Shown here in pieces: positions 1-11,185 of a DNA stretch of 64,000 bases. Each line of letters starts with the position of its first letter. Position 1 is the first letter of the stretch. Source of the stretch: Datisca glomerata (taxonomy: Eukaryota; Streptophyta; Magnoliopsida; Cucurbitales; Datiscaceae); NCBI GenBank assembly GCA_003255025.1, contig QANY01005361.1, positions 647,388-711,387 on the forward strand. Direction: 5' to 3'. The position numbers were made by a program, and so were the translations under genes. The notes under the pieces were generated by a model. It saw nothing but the letters and a program-made list of their open reading frames with translations. It had not been told where the DNA came from and ran no database searches.

Positions 1-475
1 CCCTCCCTTTCCCTCTCTCTCTCTCTCCTCTCTCTCGCTCTTTCTCCCCTACCCCCTCTCTCCCTACCTTACTCTCTCCCTCTCCCATTCATTCCCTCTT
101 CATCTCTCTCTCCCCCCTCTCTATCTCTCATTCTCCCTCTCTCTCTCTCATTCTCCTCTCTCCCCTCCTTCTCTATCTCCCTCTTTCCCTCTCCCTGCCT
201 CTCTCCCTTTCTCCGTCTCTCTCCTTCTCCCTTTTCTATCTCCCCTCTCTCTCTCCTTTATCCCTCTTTCAGTCCCTTCCCCTCTCCATGTCCCTCTCAC
301 TCTCCATCTCTCTAGCTCTCTCTAGCCTCTCTCTCTCATCTCTCTATCTCTCTCTCTCTCTGAGAGAGAGAAAGCGAGAGAGTGGAGAGAGGGAGGGATG
401 AAGAGAGAAGGAGAGAGAGAGCAAGAGAGAGGGTTGAAGGAGATGAAGGGTTTTGAAGGAGATTGAGGGTTATGA
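1..475. repeat. CT-rich tract switching to GA-rich tract
   Basis: The first ~360 bases are imperfect (CT)n/(CCT)n and the next ~115 bases are imperfect (GA)n. The switch at about 361 makes the two halves partly self-complementary, so the segment is a low-complexity inverted repeat. The window edge cuts it on the left. No coding potential is seen. Confidence 0.9.
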
Positions 476-2455
476 AGGAGAGAAAGATCTCAAGGTGTTG
501 AAGTTAAGTGATGAGCATCATAGTGTTATATAGAATTTTTCTTGAATAAATCTTTAATGACAATGCACTTTAAGAAGTGAACAAAATACTAGAGAAAAAT
601 ATACTAAGCACTACTAATGCCCCATGTTGTTTCACTTAAAAGACAGTGACACCCATGTAATCTATAGTACATATTAATGAGGCAAAGAGTGACAAAATAT
701 TATTAGATGTAAATTGCCCTCATTATTTCATGTAATTCTTTAATTTTTATTTATAAAATTAAGATTAAAGATTAATATTTTAAATTAAATGATAAATGAC
801 ACATTTAAAGATTAATAATTTTCTAGACTATTTTTTGAAATTTCTTAATTGCCCTCTACATATCTAATAATTAAATATTTTAAATTATTTATGTGTCACT
901 TTAAATAATTACTCAGTAATACTTTATATAATTTTTCATTTTAATTATGTCTTTATATCATCGTTTGTTAAACTGAATGAAACTTTTAATATAATCAATT
1001 TTAAAACCTAAACTTGTTAAGATACCATAAAATGTATGAAATGAAAACATGGCGTATGAAAGAAACGTAAAAGAGAAATCAAATATAATATTATTAATTA
1101 AAATATGTTACTAAAACACTCAAATTTAAAATAACTATATATATTTAAACGAGATCTACTATGTTTTATGAATTTTACAACACTCGATGTTCTAAATCGT
1201 TTCATTTGGCACTACTACTGTATGTTTAGTATTTTTTCACCTTTTGAGATATTAGTTGAATTTCTATTGTTTACTTTATCACGTACAACGGATGTTTTAA
1301 GTATTAATGTAAAACATGACACTAATTTCCCCTCTAGTGTATAACCGAGGACAATTTGATGCAAATAGAGTTAATCTGGGATTTTTGGGAGGTTGGTTTT
1401 ATTTAGCGTAATTGTATATTGAATTTCTATTTATATGGGGCGTTTTACTTGATTCTTGTGGAAAGAAATTCTGTGAAATCTGATTTCAAATTATCATTCT
1501 GATTTTTTACTATGACTTTAGAATCCGATTTCAAGTGGGTCTCATAACTTTGATCAGAATTGATTCTTTTCGACTGCATGAAAAGAGATTTCTAGTAATG
1601 TCATATATTTTGATTCTGGTTCATTGATTTAGTAAATATACAAACAATCATTCTTATTCTCAATAATTTTGATTCATTATTATGATTCCTAATAGTAAAT
1701 TAACACATTAATCTAATTTCAAATTTTAATTCATGGCATTTCTATTCTTCATGTGATTTCTAGTGAATCCGATTATCTCTTGTTTGGATGAATACGAGAA
1801 TTAATGTTTATAAATCTAGACTATTAGATAACTAATGGTCTAGACTTGAACGTGTAAGAAATTAAAACATAACAATATTTTCATAGTTTTCTCTTGTTTT
1901 TATGAATACGAGAAGTAATGCTTATAAATATATACTGTTAGATAACTAATGGTCTAGACTTGGACGGGTAAAAAATTAAAACATAACAATATTTTTCCTA
2001 GTTTTCTTGAATCTCTTCTAGGTAACACAGGCATACAGACTAAAGTTAGTGATCAGGTAAATCTCCAGTAATCATGAGCATGCTCATACTCGTGACCTCT
2101 AGAGAGCAAACATTCTCATGCCTTCTCATGGTTACTTCGCTTGAAAATTGATATCAACTAGTTTTAAAAGAAATGATATCAACTGAAATCAAATTCAATG
2201 TGACCTGTCATGTTCATCAACCAAATGAGGGGATCTGAATGTATAAAACAACTGATAAAGGAAATCAATCCATGTTAGAAACCAGAATTCAATAGATAAT
2301 CAGTGACTCACAAAATGAATATTATATAATTCAGTCACATCTTAAATGAGAGGGTGAAAAAAGACTAACAATCTTCCTAGAAAACTTCAAAGGTGAGATG
2401 GAAACATTTCCTCAACAACTCTCTCTCCTCTCAATTAAATGTGTATCATATTAGC
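476..2455. other. AT-rich intergenic DNA, no gene recognised
   Basis: All frames are broken by stops and no conserved protein motif was recognised. Apart from the 113-bp duplication listed separately, nothing identifiable was seen. The part next to 2456 should contain the 3' UTR of the minus-strand lipid-transfer gene; no clear AATAAA was found there. Confidence 0.6.
1777..2005. repeat. two-copy tandem duplication, period 113 bp
   Basis: Two near-identical copies begin at 1777 and 1890. Both contain ATGAATACGAGAA-like, TAACTAATGGTCTAGACTTG and AAAACATAACAATATTTT segments. Divergence is a few percent plus small indels. Non-coding. Confidence 0.85.
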
Positions 2456-4007
2456 TCAAAGAGTAGATAACAATGCAGCCCCTAAGCCAACAATTAGGGA
2501 TCTGATCGACATAGAGATCACTGAAGAACTAGAGCTCCCTGGAGCAGGAGCTGGAGCTATCCCATTTGTTTCAACAGCAGCTGACGGAGCAGCGGCAGTA
2601 GCTGATTCTGGAGAAGATTCTGGTGAGAAGGCTGCAATCAACAAACAAATTAATACTCTTCAATCCTTTTGAAATAAGACTATACAATCAAGGCTAAGGA
2701 GCAAAAATAACAATAATCATAAAAGCAGACAATAAAACTCATTATACTTCCAGGAAAAACAAGCATCATATTAGTTCATTCATAACAAGAATATAAAACA
2801 TGGTAACCAAGTAACTGACTATATCTGTTAATCGACTGAAAACTATTTTAAAAACCCAGGTGCAAATAAGGAAGTACATTGTTTTGCCTCATGATCCATA
2901 GGAGCATAATCCAGTCCATGATGAGAATCCAATGAAATGTACATTGTAGGAGAAGACGAGTTCAATTATCTCTTTTTAAGTGACCCATCATACATATATA
3001 GGTATTTGAGGAATGTGCATACAGAACCCGGGTTAGCCTGTAGCCCAACCTATCTAAAAATCCATGGTGCCAGTAGATTGACATTTCATCACGAGTATCT
3101 TCAATGCAATAAATGGGAACACACACTCGCATTATGAAGATTGACAACTCTAGTCATAGCAGATGATCAGTAGGCCATTAGTATTGGATAGGACTGAGGA
3201 GGGAGTCAACTGAGTTTTGAATTCCTACAGAGACCACAACGGGCAACTGTTTGCTTCTAGAATCCCCAATTTGAGAATATTTCAATAAATGCATTTGCCC
3301 AACTGCTAACACAATTAACTAGCATAAAATTCCAAGTGTTAGAAAGATATAGGAAAAGAAAAAAAAGGCCATCAATTATACAAAATCTTATCATGTTTGA
3401 AAAAATGGAAAAATAATAATCTAGAGCAGAGTATAAACCCCGGGGAGGGTTATAAACAGAACATACCAGGAGCAGCAGGAGTAACAGACACTGCAAAACA
3501 GAAAAATCACCACAGCTTAAATAACACAACTCAAATTCAAAAGCAATGTTAAAAAATACACATGGAACATCATCCGAGAAATTTTTTTTCCGGGAAAAAG
3601 GTTAACTAAGAGGACAAACAAAACAAAAGGGGGAAGGAAAGAACAGAGGAAAGTGACTGACATCCACAGTTAGCAGCAGCAGGCGCCGAGACTTTGCAAG
3701 CAGCAGGGAGCGACAAAGCCTTAGTGACATTCAACACCACACCTAACTGGGCACTGCTCCGAAATGCTTGACAAAGACAGTCAGCGTCAGCTTTCAGCAC
3801 AGTCTTCAAACCCGTACAGCACGTCCCCTCTGGCTTTGAAATTGTACTGTCGTTGGACACAAAGGACAAGCAATCCGCCATGTTCAAGATCAGGCTCGAG
3901 CAGTCCACGGCTGGCGCAGGAGCGTGAAGCGATGTAGCAGCATGGGCCAGATTGACCACCCAAATGGCAAAAACACACAGAATCAATTTAGACTTCACTG
4001 AATCCAT
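2456..4007 (-). CDS. GPI-anchored non-specific lipid-transfer protein (LTPG/xylogen-like), three exons
   Basis: Predicted exons on the minus strand are 4007-3662, 3490-3467 (24 nt) and 2631-2456. Every junction is GT-AG (donors gtcagt and gtatgt) and the reading frame closes to 181 aa. Residues 1-23 form a signal peptide ending AHA. Eight cysteines at about 36, 46, 63, 64, 77, 79, 104 and 114 fit the C-X9-C-Xn-CC-X12-CXC-Xn-C-Xn-C lipid-transfer fold. The tail is rich in Ser, Pro and Ala ([20 protein letters not shown]) and ends in a hydrophobic segment ([15 protein letters not shown]), the layout of a GPI-attachment signal. Proteins of this family bind lipids in a hydrophobic cavity at the outer plasma membrane or cell wall and are linked to cuticle and suberin lipid export or xylogen function; which of these applies here is unknown. 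The start is chosen because the signal peptide begins directly at this Met. Genes of this family often have three exons with a tiny middle one. Confidence 0.9.
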
Positions 4008-4120
4008 TTCCCAGATGAGAATCAGAATATCTGTGTTAAAAAATTTCCGGGGAGAAGGAGAAGATGAATGAAGAACAACGTGGGGATTTCTCGGCTGAAG
4101 GAGAAGGGTGGGTGAGGGAC

Positions 4121-4130
4121 TTAAATAAGT
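4121..4130 (-). promoter_or_regulatory. TATA-like box of the lipid-transfer gene
   Basis: On the minus strand this reads ACTTATTTAA, about 115 bp upstream of the start codon at 4007. That would put transcription start near 4090 and give a 5' UTR of about 80-90 nt. Inferred from motif and spacing only. Confidence 0.45.
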
Positions 4131-4199
4131 GGCATTTAGGAGTGAGTCTGGACTCTGGAGAGAGAGAGCATAAAATTCCCATGTGGGCACAGAGTTGGT

Positions 4200-4667
4200 G
4201 CAATGAGTACCGTAGTAGACGTGTCATGCATCATCTGGTCCTATTTTGTAAAATTTGTTTTTATTAATCCTATTTGGAAATCTGTTAGCCAGTTGTAATT
4301 AGCATTAATTAGGGGTCGGGTTCGTGCGATTAGGTTTAACTTACTGTCGATAATTGTGATGGAGGCGACATTCATCTCCCAATGAAAACAATTCTAAATT
4401 TTGAAAGTGATTGTTTTCACTTTTGTATTACAATAATGTGATTACTTTGAAGATTATTCTGAGGCGTCATATGTTATGCTTGAGTAAGCTAATCATCATT
4501 GTTACGTTATTCACATCGATTTTTTTAATTTCTTTTATATAATTCCTATTATCTACCTTTTTATTTTATTACATCTAAAATATATTATCTTCTTTCAAAA
4601 ATTATATCTTCTTTCAAAATTAATTTATAATTTTTTAAATCCTTTATCCATTACTTATTTTTTTTAG
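4200..4667. other. AT-rich spacer between the lipid-transfer promoter and a foldback element
   Basis: No coding or repeat structure was recognised. It probably contains distal promoter sequence of the minus-strand lipid-transfer gene. Confidence 0.5.
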
Positions 4668-6030
4668 AAAAGTTATCAATTTACCCATCTAGTTTACACA
4701 TATTTTCAATTTAGTTATCGCAGTTTAAAAAATTTCAATTTGATTATCCTAATTTATTTAACGTTTCAATATGATTCTTCTGTCACCCTTCATTAATGGA
4801 CACACTGATAAACGATAACGTGAAACGTTAAGTGATGATGTGATATTAAAATATTATTTTATATTTTTCAACTCATATATTATATATTTTATTTTATCAA
4901 AAATGTCTCTTTTTACTTTATCTTTTAAATTTAACTTTTTACATTATCTCTCCTCCGTATTCCTCTTCATTAACCCAATACCCAAACACCTTCATCTCCC
5001 CTCCCCTCTTTGTCCCTTCTTCGAAGCAAGCAAAATACGCCATCTTCGTCCCTTATATTCTGAAGAAAAAGACCAGATCATCGTCCCCTCTTTGACCGAA
5101 CGAAATCTGGCATTGAAGCTAAGAAAAATCAAACTTAGATCTTGGCTATTCAGAAATCTGAAATCTGGCTAAAATCAGAGTAAAAATTAGACTAAAATCA
5201 AACTAAACCCAAACCTAATCAGAATAAAATCAGACCCAAAATCAGACCTAAAATCAGACTAAAAGTCATACTAAAATTGCGGACTGGAGATTGATGGGGG
5301 TTTTCTACGGAAATCAGAGAGGAAATGAAAAGATCTACGAAAATCAGAGAGGAATAGAAGAGAAAACTTACCTAAGTCGCATGAAGAGAAATGGCATGAC
5401 TCGAAGATAAAATTGCAGAAATCGAACAGATGAGGTATTTTGCTTCGAAAAAAGGACGAAGAGAAATGGGCATCGAAGAAAGCTTTCTTCAAAAAGACGG
5501 GATCAGGAGCTTCGTTCGGTCAAGAGGGGACGAAGAGGGGAGATGGGGTATTTTGCTTCATCTCATAGTGTTTGCCACATAATAAGTGAAACTACAAACA
5601 AACAATGCCTGAAGCTTCGTTGCTTCGTTGCAGATACACGCTGGGAGGGAAGCTCATTGAGAGAGATGAAGGGGGGAGGAGAGAGAGAAAATTACTTTTT
5701 ACTGAGGAGAGAGGGTAAAAAGTTAAAAAAATTGTTTAAAAATTAAAAGTAAAAAGAGATATTTTTATCAAATAAAAATATATAAGATATGAATTGAAAA
5801 ATATAAAATAATATTTTAATAATACATTATCACTTAATGTATAAATTCATTATTTAATGTGTATGTCATCGCTTAACGTGACACATCAGCGTGTCCGTTA
5901 ATGAAGAGTGACAGAATGATCATATTGAAACGTTAAATAAACTAGGATAACCATATTGAGACTTTTTAAATTGCGATATCCAAATCGAAAACATGTGCAA
6001 ATCACGATGATCAAATTGATAATTTTTCCT
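4668..6030. mobile_element. foldback / long-TIR DNA transposon (possibly MULE-derived, non-autonomous)
   Basis: The left arm (about 4668-5110) and right arm (about 5500-6030) are inverted copies of each other with moderate divergence. Matching landmarks: GTTATCAATTT at the left tip against AAATTGATAAT at the right tip; TTTATTTAACGTTTCAATAT against ATATTGAAACGTTAAATAA; and, further in, TTGACCGAACGAA against TTCGGTCAAG. The centre (about 5170-5280) holds short direct repeats of AAAATCAGACTAAA type. No transposase is present. Short open frames in the arms are repeat-derived. A target-site duplication could not be defined because both flanks are poly-T. Confidence 0.75.
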
Positions 6031-7299
6031 TCTTTTTTTTCAAAATCACAAGCTCCATGTTGAATGTGAATACTATAACTCCAACACTAGGTTTGAAAAT
6101 TAACCACTATTTTCGACTCATCTTGTTCATTTTCTTTTAATTACTAAATGTACTAATTACGTAAAACCTTCTTGCATTTGTATTAACTGTCAACGATACA
6201 AATTGATCTCCTAACAATAAGACGCGATGAATACTATGAAATTACAATTTAATCTCAGAAAATAAAAATACATTAAGATTATTATCATTAATGTTTATTA
6301 CTGTGTTAACGTAATTTGTAGTGAACGTTATTATCTTCTCTAGAGGAATTTTATTTAAAATTTCTTTGTTTTCTTATCCATAGAGGTGCAAGAGGAAGTA
6401 TCTATTACAAGTAACCATTTGATTCGTACAATTTAGAATACTCATTGTAATTAAATTTTGACTATTCATTTACTTGTAAATCAATTGTTGGAAAATATGA
6501 TTGTCATGTTTGGTTGTGTATTGTAATCTATAAAATGATGATAACAATTTAGGATTGTTATGTTGGTATAGTTAGACTTTATTGTAAATTTGTGTAAATA
6601 ACATGAAGTTATTTAACTGTTCTTTCAGTTATATTATGCAAACAAATATTTTAACATTATTTTAATTATGTCTGATTAACATTTAAGTAAATTAACAATG
6701 CTAACAAACTTTATTTTCATTAAATTAGTAAAATGAGATAGACCATTAAAGAAAGTAGTGACATTTACTTTATTTTATATTAGGGTATGAAAGTAATTTT
6801 GTTTGATATTTAAAATCATAATTGCATTGTAAATTAGATTGCTCTCATTCTATATTATAATCCAACTGACTCAAAAGATTACAAATTATGAATGTTTTTT
6901 AATTTAATGTACTCCAAACAAATATATTAAATCAATTACAATATGATTACAAAGAATAACATTGTGAATGTGATATATTAGTCAATAAGTGAAAGTAGTA
7001 AGATTTTGATTGTCAAATCATGTGACATGAATTTTTCATGAAAAAAATCATCTGCATGGATGATGAGAGCTAGCGCATTTCTAAGTTTTCCAACGTTTTC
7101 ACATGTACATGGGAAGAAAGCTGACCCCCTACTATTCGTATCTAAAGTGAAGATAATTTTAGTAAGTTTCAGTAATCAACTCATATTTGAACAACTCTAG
7201 TATGTTGAACGTGTAGGTATAAAAACAAGAAGTGATTTTTTTTTCTTTTCTTTTTTAAATTCATATATGTTTCATTATAAAATAATTTTACAATGTAAT
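6031..7299. other. AT-rich intergenic DNA, nothing recognised
   Basis: Dense stops in all frames, no recognised repeat boundary and no RNA gene were seen. Confidence 0.5.
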
Positions 7300-7935
7300 A
7301 TAAAATGAGCTAGAAAGTAGAGTATAAAGATGAGAGAGTAAAGTCAATGAGTGTTATGGGCTATATTCAGTGTGTTTTTCGCTGTTATATTTTCTCCTAT
7401 TTATACATAAAATTGGTTACAAAATATTTCAGAATTTTCCACCAGCCCATTGCTACATAATAAGAAAATTGAGAATATTTCACCGCCAAAGAATATTACG
7501 TTGATTATGCTAATACTATTCCTTATTAGTAGCTTCATCTTGACCGTTAGTTTTCACATGTCAGCCACCTCCAGCTTATTAGCAATCTGCCTCTTGTTTG
7601 TTGATTGGCCAAATATTGATTGCGTGGTGGCCACCTGGCACGAATACCATACAAATTCTCATGTTACCTTCAATAGCGCATCGTCATTGATGTGTAACAA
7701 ATTTCATCAGATCTGACGACCGCCTTTCACTACCAATGCCATTATGGTGACATTCCTCCTTTATAAGGTGTTAAGGTGTGCGCCGCATAATAGGTGTGTC
7801 ATTCACGACATTAATTATACCGGTGCGGGAAACATTTGCTGAACAATGATGAGCTTTGTTGCATTTGTTTGCATGTCGTACATTAAGCTCTAAGACATTT
7901 ATTCATTTCTCGTCGTTTGAGATTATTTTGCTTGT

Positions 7936-9080
7936 TTGAATCTAAGCTTCAAATCCGCACCCTGTTTAAAGGCTCTCATCTATCATTTTTCTCTCGCATT
8001 CTCTCCATTCTGTAGTAAGCCATTTCTCCTGTCCTCTGTCTCCTTCGTCTTCTTCATCTTCTTTTCTTTGAAATGGTCAAGGAAACAATTTTCTCTCCTA
8101 GGGTCAGAAATAAATCTAAATTTAGGGAGTTTTTTAGACAGTACAGTGATGCCTTCTCGGAGTGGTCCATTACTCTCTAGGTTAAAAGGGAGCAATGGGA
8201 CTCCCTTAACGTCTACTACCTTAGATCACTTTCCATCAGATGTATATAGCCTTAAGGTTCAAATTTCCTACGTCCCCTTTGTTTCAAGAGTTTTCTACCA
8301 TTATAATCTAGCTCCTACCCAATTTATCCAAAACACTTATAAGGTGCTTCTCTGTTTTGAAGCGTTAAATAGATTGTAGAACTTAGGTTTAGTTTTAATA
8401 AAGAGTTGAGACTTACTTATTCAGTTAAATCATCAGGGGGACATAATTATACTACCCATAGGAATGATAGGAGGAATCCCTAATAAATAACCTTCATAAA
8501 GGAGATAAAAGATAGGATATGGACGTCCTTAACCATTGGAGAAGTTGGAGCGGTAGCGGCCCGATTGTTCCCCGTACTTGGGGCGTTTTCAGTAAAAATT
8601 TTATCTTGAGCTCCATTCTCTCGTACTTTCCCGTTTTATTGCTTTCCTTTTTTACATCTTTTTCATTTACTAATAGTCCTCTTTTCTTTTGTTGATAGAT
8701 AAGCGGGAGAACGCCAATCCCTTCCATTCAAAGGCATAATGGGCTTTGGGTCCCTATTCTCTACTTTGAATCATGAACTAGTCTAGGTAAGTTTCTTTTT
8801 TTATTTCTCTTATATTTTCTGTCTTTATACTTCACCGATCTCCTACCTTTTCGATGGCATCATCCATCACAATGCCATGCAAGAATACAACGTCTTGCGT
8901 GAGCAGACCATGATCAGATCTCGTGGGGAGTTGTTGCGCGTATTTGGGGGGCTTAAAGCTGATCTAGAAAAGCAAAGGAGAGATGAAGCCAAGCTCAGGG
9001 ACACGACCAAGAAGAAGACTGAGGAGATTGTTGTTCTCAAGGTTAAAACTCCAAGCTTGATGAATCACTTAAGGTTGTAG
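7936..9080 (+). pseudogene. relic of 'putative gypsy-type transposon' protein plus coiled coil
   Basis: An open frame at 7936-8379 ends in a segment (YNLAPTQFIQNTYKVLLCFE, followed by ALNRL) that resembles the conserved core of the plant 'putative gypsy type transposon' domain (Pfam Transposase_28), whose members show an FLxxY.LAPSQL.PNxWR..L.F pattern. A second open segment at 8877-9080 is strongly charged and helical (LKADLEKQRRDEAKLRDTTK), typical of the coiled coil that follows this domain in such elements. The two are separated by stops and frame changes, so no intact product is expected. Recognition is by eye and the family call is tentative. Confidence 0.45.
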
Positions 9081-9257
9081 AATGAATAAAAGGACTGGCC
9101 ATTTAGGTAAAGGAGAAGGAGGTGGAGATTCAATTCTAAGAGGCCTTTGACGAGGTGGAGAAAACTATTTATAGCATGGCTATTATGACGGCCTTGCTCT
9201 CATTCTTGCCAGACGCCTTCTTTCTAACGAGCCTGCAACTCCCATTTCATACTCAGA

Positions 9258-9710
9258 ACACGTAGATCCTCCAACTGAGCTTCTGGAAGACATGATTCAT
9301 GTCGTTGACCTTCTAATTCCCCGGTCATTATCTCTTAATTTAGCATTTCTTTTAGTTGTCTTCTCTTCTCTTTTTTTTTTGCAAAGTCCATTTTGTCTTC
9401 TAGCGAAATTAGCGACTTCCAATCTTCCTTCTGAGAACGGGTGTCCATTATAGGGGTAGCACAATCTCGAGGATTTACGCTACGTGTAGATCCTCCAACT
9501 GAGCTTCCGGAAGACATGATTCATGTTGTTGACTCTTCTGATTCCCTCTTCATTATCTCTTAATTTAGCATTTCTTTTAGTCGTCTTCTCTTCTCTTTTC
9601 TTTTTTTATGCAAAGTCCATTTTTGTCTTCTGTGAAATTAGCGGCTTCCAATCTTCCTTCTGAGAACGGGTATCCATTATAGGGGTAGCACAATCTCGAG
9701 GATATAGGCT
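9258..9710. repeat. two-copy tandem duplication, period about 222 bp
   Basis: The segment beginning ACGTAGATCCTCCAACTGAG-like near 9258 recurs near 9480 with the same internal order: GGAAGACATGATTCATGT, ATTATCTCTTAATTTAGCAT, a CT/T-rich stretch, then GCAAAGTCCATTTT. It leads directly into the 79-bp array. Confidence 0.85.
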
Positions 9711-10580
9711 TATTGTGAGTTTTTTCCCATATTCTTTTAGAGGGTGGCTGCTCATTTTAGTGTAGTATGTTCCTAAGGACTTAGACTTTTGTAGAGTATT
9801 TACCCCAGTTTTTTTAGAGAATGAGTGTTTATTGTAGTGCAGTCCGTTCTCGATAATTTAGACTCATTGTAGAACCTTTTCCCTAGCTTTTTATGAGGAC
9901 GGATGTCTATTGTAATGTAGTCCGTTCTCAAGGACTTAGACTCATTGTATAGCCTTTGCCCTAGTTTCTTTTAGAGAATGGCTACTCATTGTAGTATAGT
10001 CTATTCTCAAGAGCTTAGACACATTGTAGAGTCATGGCCTCAGTTTTCGTTAGAGAACGGTTGCCTATTTTAGCGCAGTCCATTCTCAAGTGCTTAGACT
10101 CATTTAGAGCTTTTGTCCTAATTTCCTTTAGAGAATGGCTACAGATTGTAATGCAGTTCATTCTCAAGGACTTAGGCTCATTGTTGAGTCATGTCCTCAG
10201 TTTCTTTTAAAGAACGGATGTCCATTGTAGTGTAGTTCATTCTCCAGAAGTTAGACTCATTGTATAGCATTTTCCCCAGATTTTTTTAGAGAATGACTAC
10301 CCATTATAGTGCAGTCCCTTCTCAAGGACTTTGGCTCATTATAGAGCCATTACCCGTGTTTCTTTTAGAGAACGATTTCCCATTATACTGCAGTCTATTC
10401 TCAAGGACTTACACTCATTGTAGAGCCTTTGACCCAATTTCCTTTAGAGAGCTACCCATTGTAGTGCAGTCCATTCTGAAGGACTTGGGCTCATTAAAAT
10501 GGCACTGGTTTCTTTTAGAGAACGGCTATCCATTGCAGAGCGGTACGCTATCAATGATGCTCATTGCAGAGTCGTGGCCC
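9640..10580. repeat. degenerate tandem array, ~79-bp period, about 11-12 copies
   Basis: The landmark AGAGAACGG/AGAGAATGG recurs at about 9738, 9816, 9895, 9973, 10052, 10130, 10210, 10289, 10367, 10445 and 10517. Each unit also carries variants of CATTGTAGTGCAGTCC, TTCTCAAGGACTTAG and CTCATTGTAGAGCC. Copies are diverged by point changes and small indels. An open frame at 10293-10616 is only a by-product of the array. Confidence 0.85.
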
Positions 10581-11185
10581 TTGTTTTCCTTCCACTGCAT
10601 TTGCAAGTTCTATTAAAGCATTCAGAATAAGACAAGTGGACATCATTTTTACGTGGAAATCTTAACGGGAAAAAACCACTAGAAGTTATTGTTTTGTTAA
10701 TAATAAAACATAATAGAATTTTGCATAAATTAAATCATATGTAATATCTTCGTAAATTTGGCTTTGATAATTTTTTCTGTCTTCAGTTGCGAGGTGCGAG
10801 AGCCCATTTCCGTCAATCACTTTGATGATGTAAGGTCTTTCCCGGTAGAAAGTATAGAGTTTAAAGTATGAGAGATAGTCAATGACTGCTCTAGATTGAT
10901 TCAATGTGTTTTTCAATGTTATATTGACTCCTAATTATACATAAAACTGGTTACGAAATATTCTAGAATATTCCGCAACTTTGTTGGTACACAATAGAAA
11001 ATTTGTGAATATCCTACCGTCGAAGAACATTCTCGATTTTGTTGATACCATTCCTTATTAGCAGCTCCATCCTGACTGTTTAGTTTTCATCTGACAACTG
11101 TCGTTCCTCTAGCTTATTAACAATCTGCTCTTGTTTGTTGATTGGCAAAAAATGTTTGTAAGGCGACCACTGGCACAAATACCGC

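Larger units (their letters stand above)
7300..11185 (+). mobile_element. non-autonomous LTR-type element (LARD-like) with gypsy-type transposase relic
   Basis: Two diverged direct repeats about 3.5 kb apart bound the region: 7300-7650 and about 10840-11185. They share, in order, the landmarks TTATACATAAAA, GGTTAC-AAATATT, ACTATTCCTTATTAG, TCTTGTTTGTTGATTGG and CCACCTGGCAC or its variants. The shared CCTATTTATACATAAA sequence is a plausible LTR TATA box. Between the repeats lie a degenerate gag-like protein segment and a 79-bp tandem array, and no pol gene. Exact LTR ends and target-site duplication were not found, so the class is inferred. An alternative is a simple segmental duplication flanking unrelated repeats. 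Confidence 0.5.

Noticed and set aside
3257..3529. 90-codon minus-strand open frame
   Set aside because: It overlaps the real 24-nt exon in another frame; sequence is low-complexity and the spliced lipid-transfer gene explains the region.
4840..5172. 110-codon open frame in the foldback element
   Set aside because: Part of the inverted arm; composition is that of the AT-rich repeat, and no homologue pattern was recognised.
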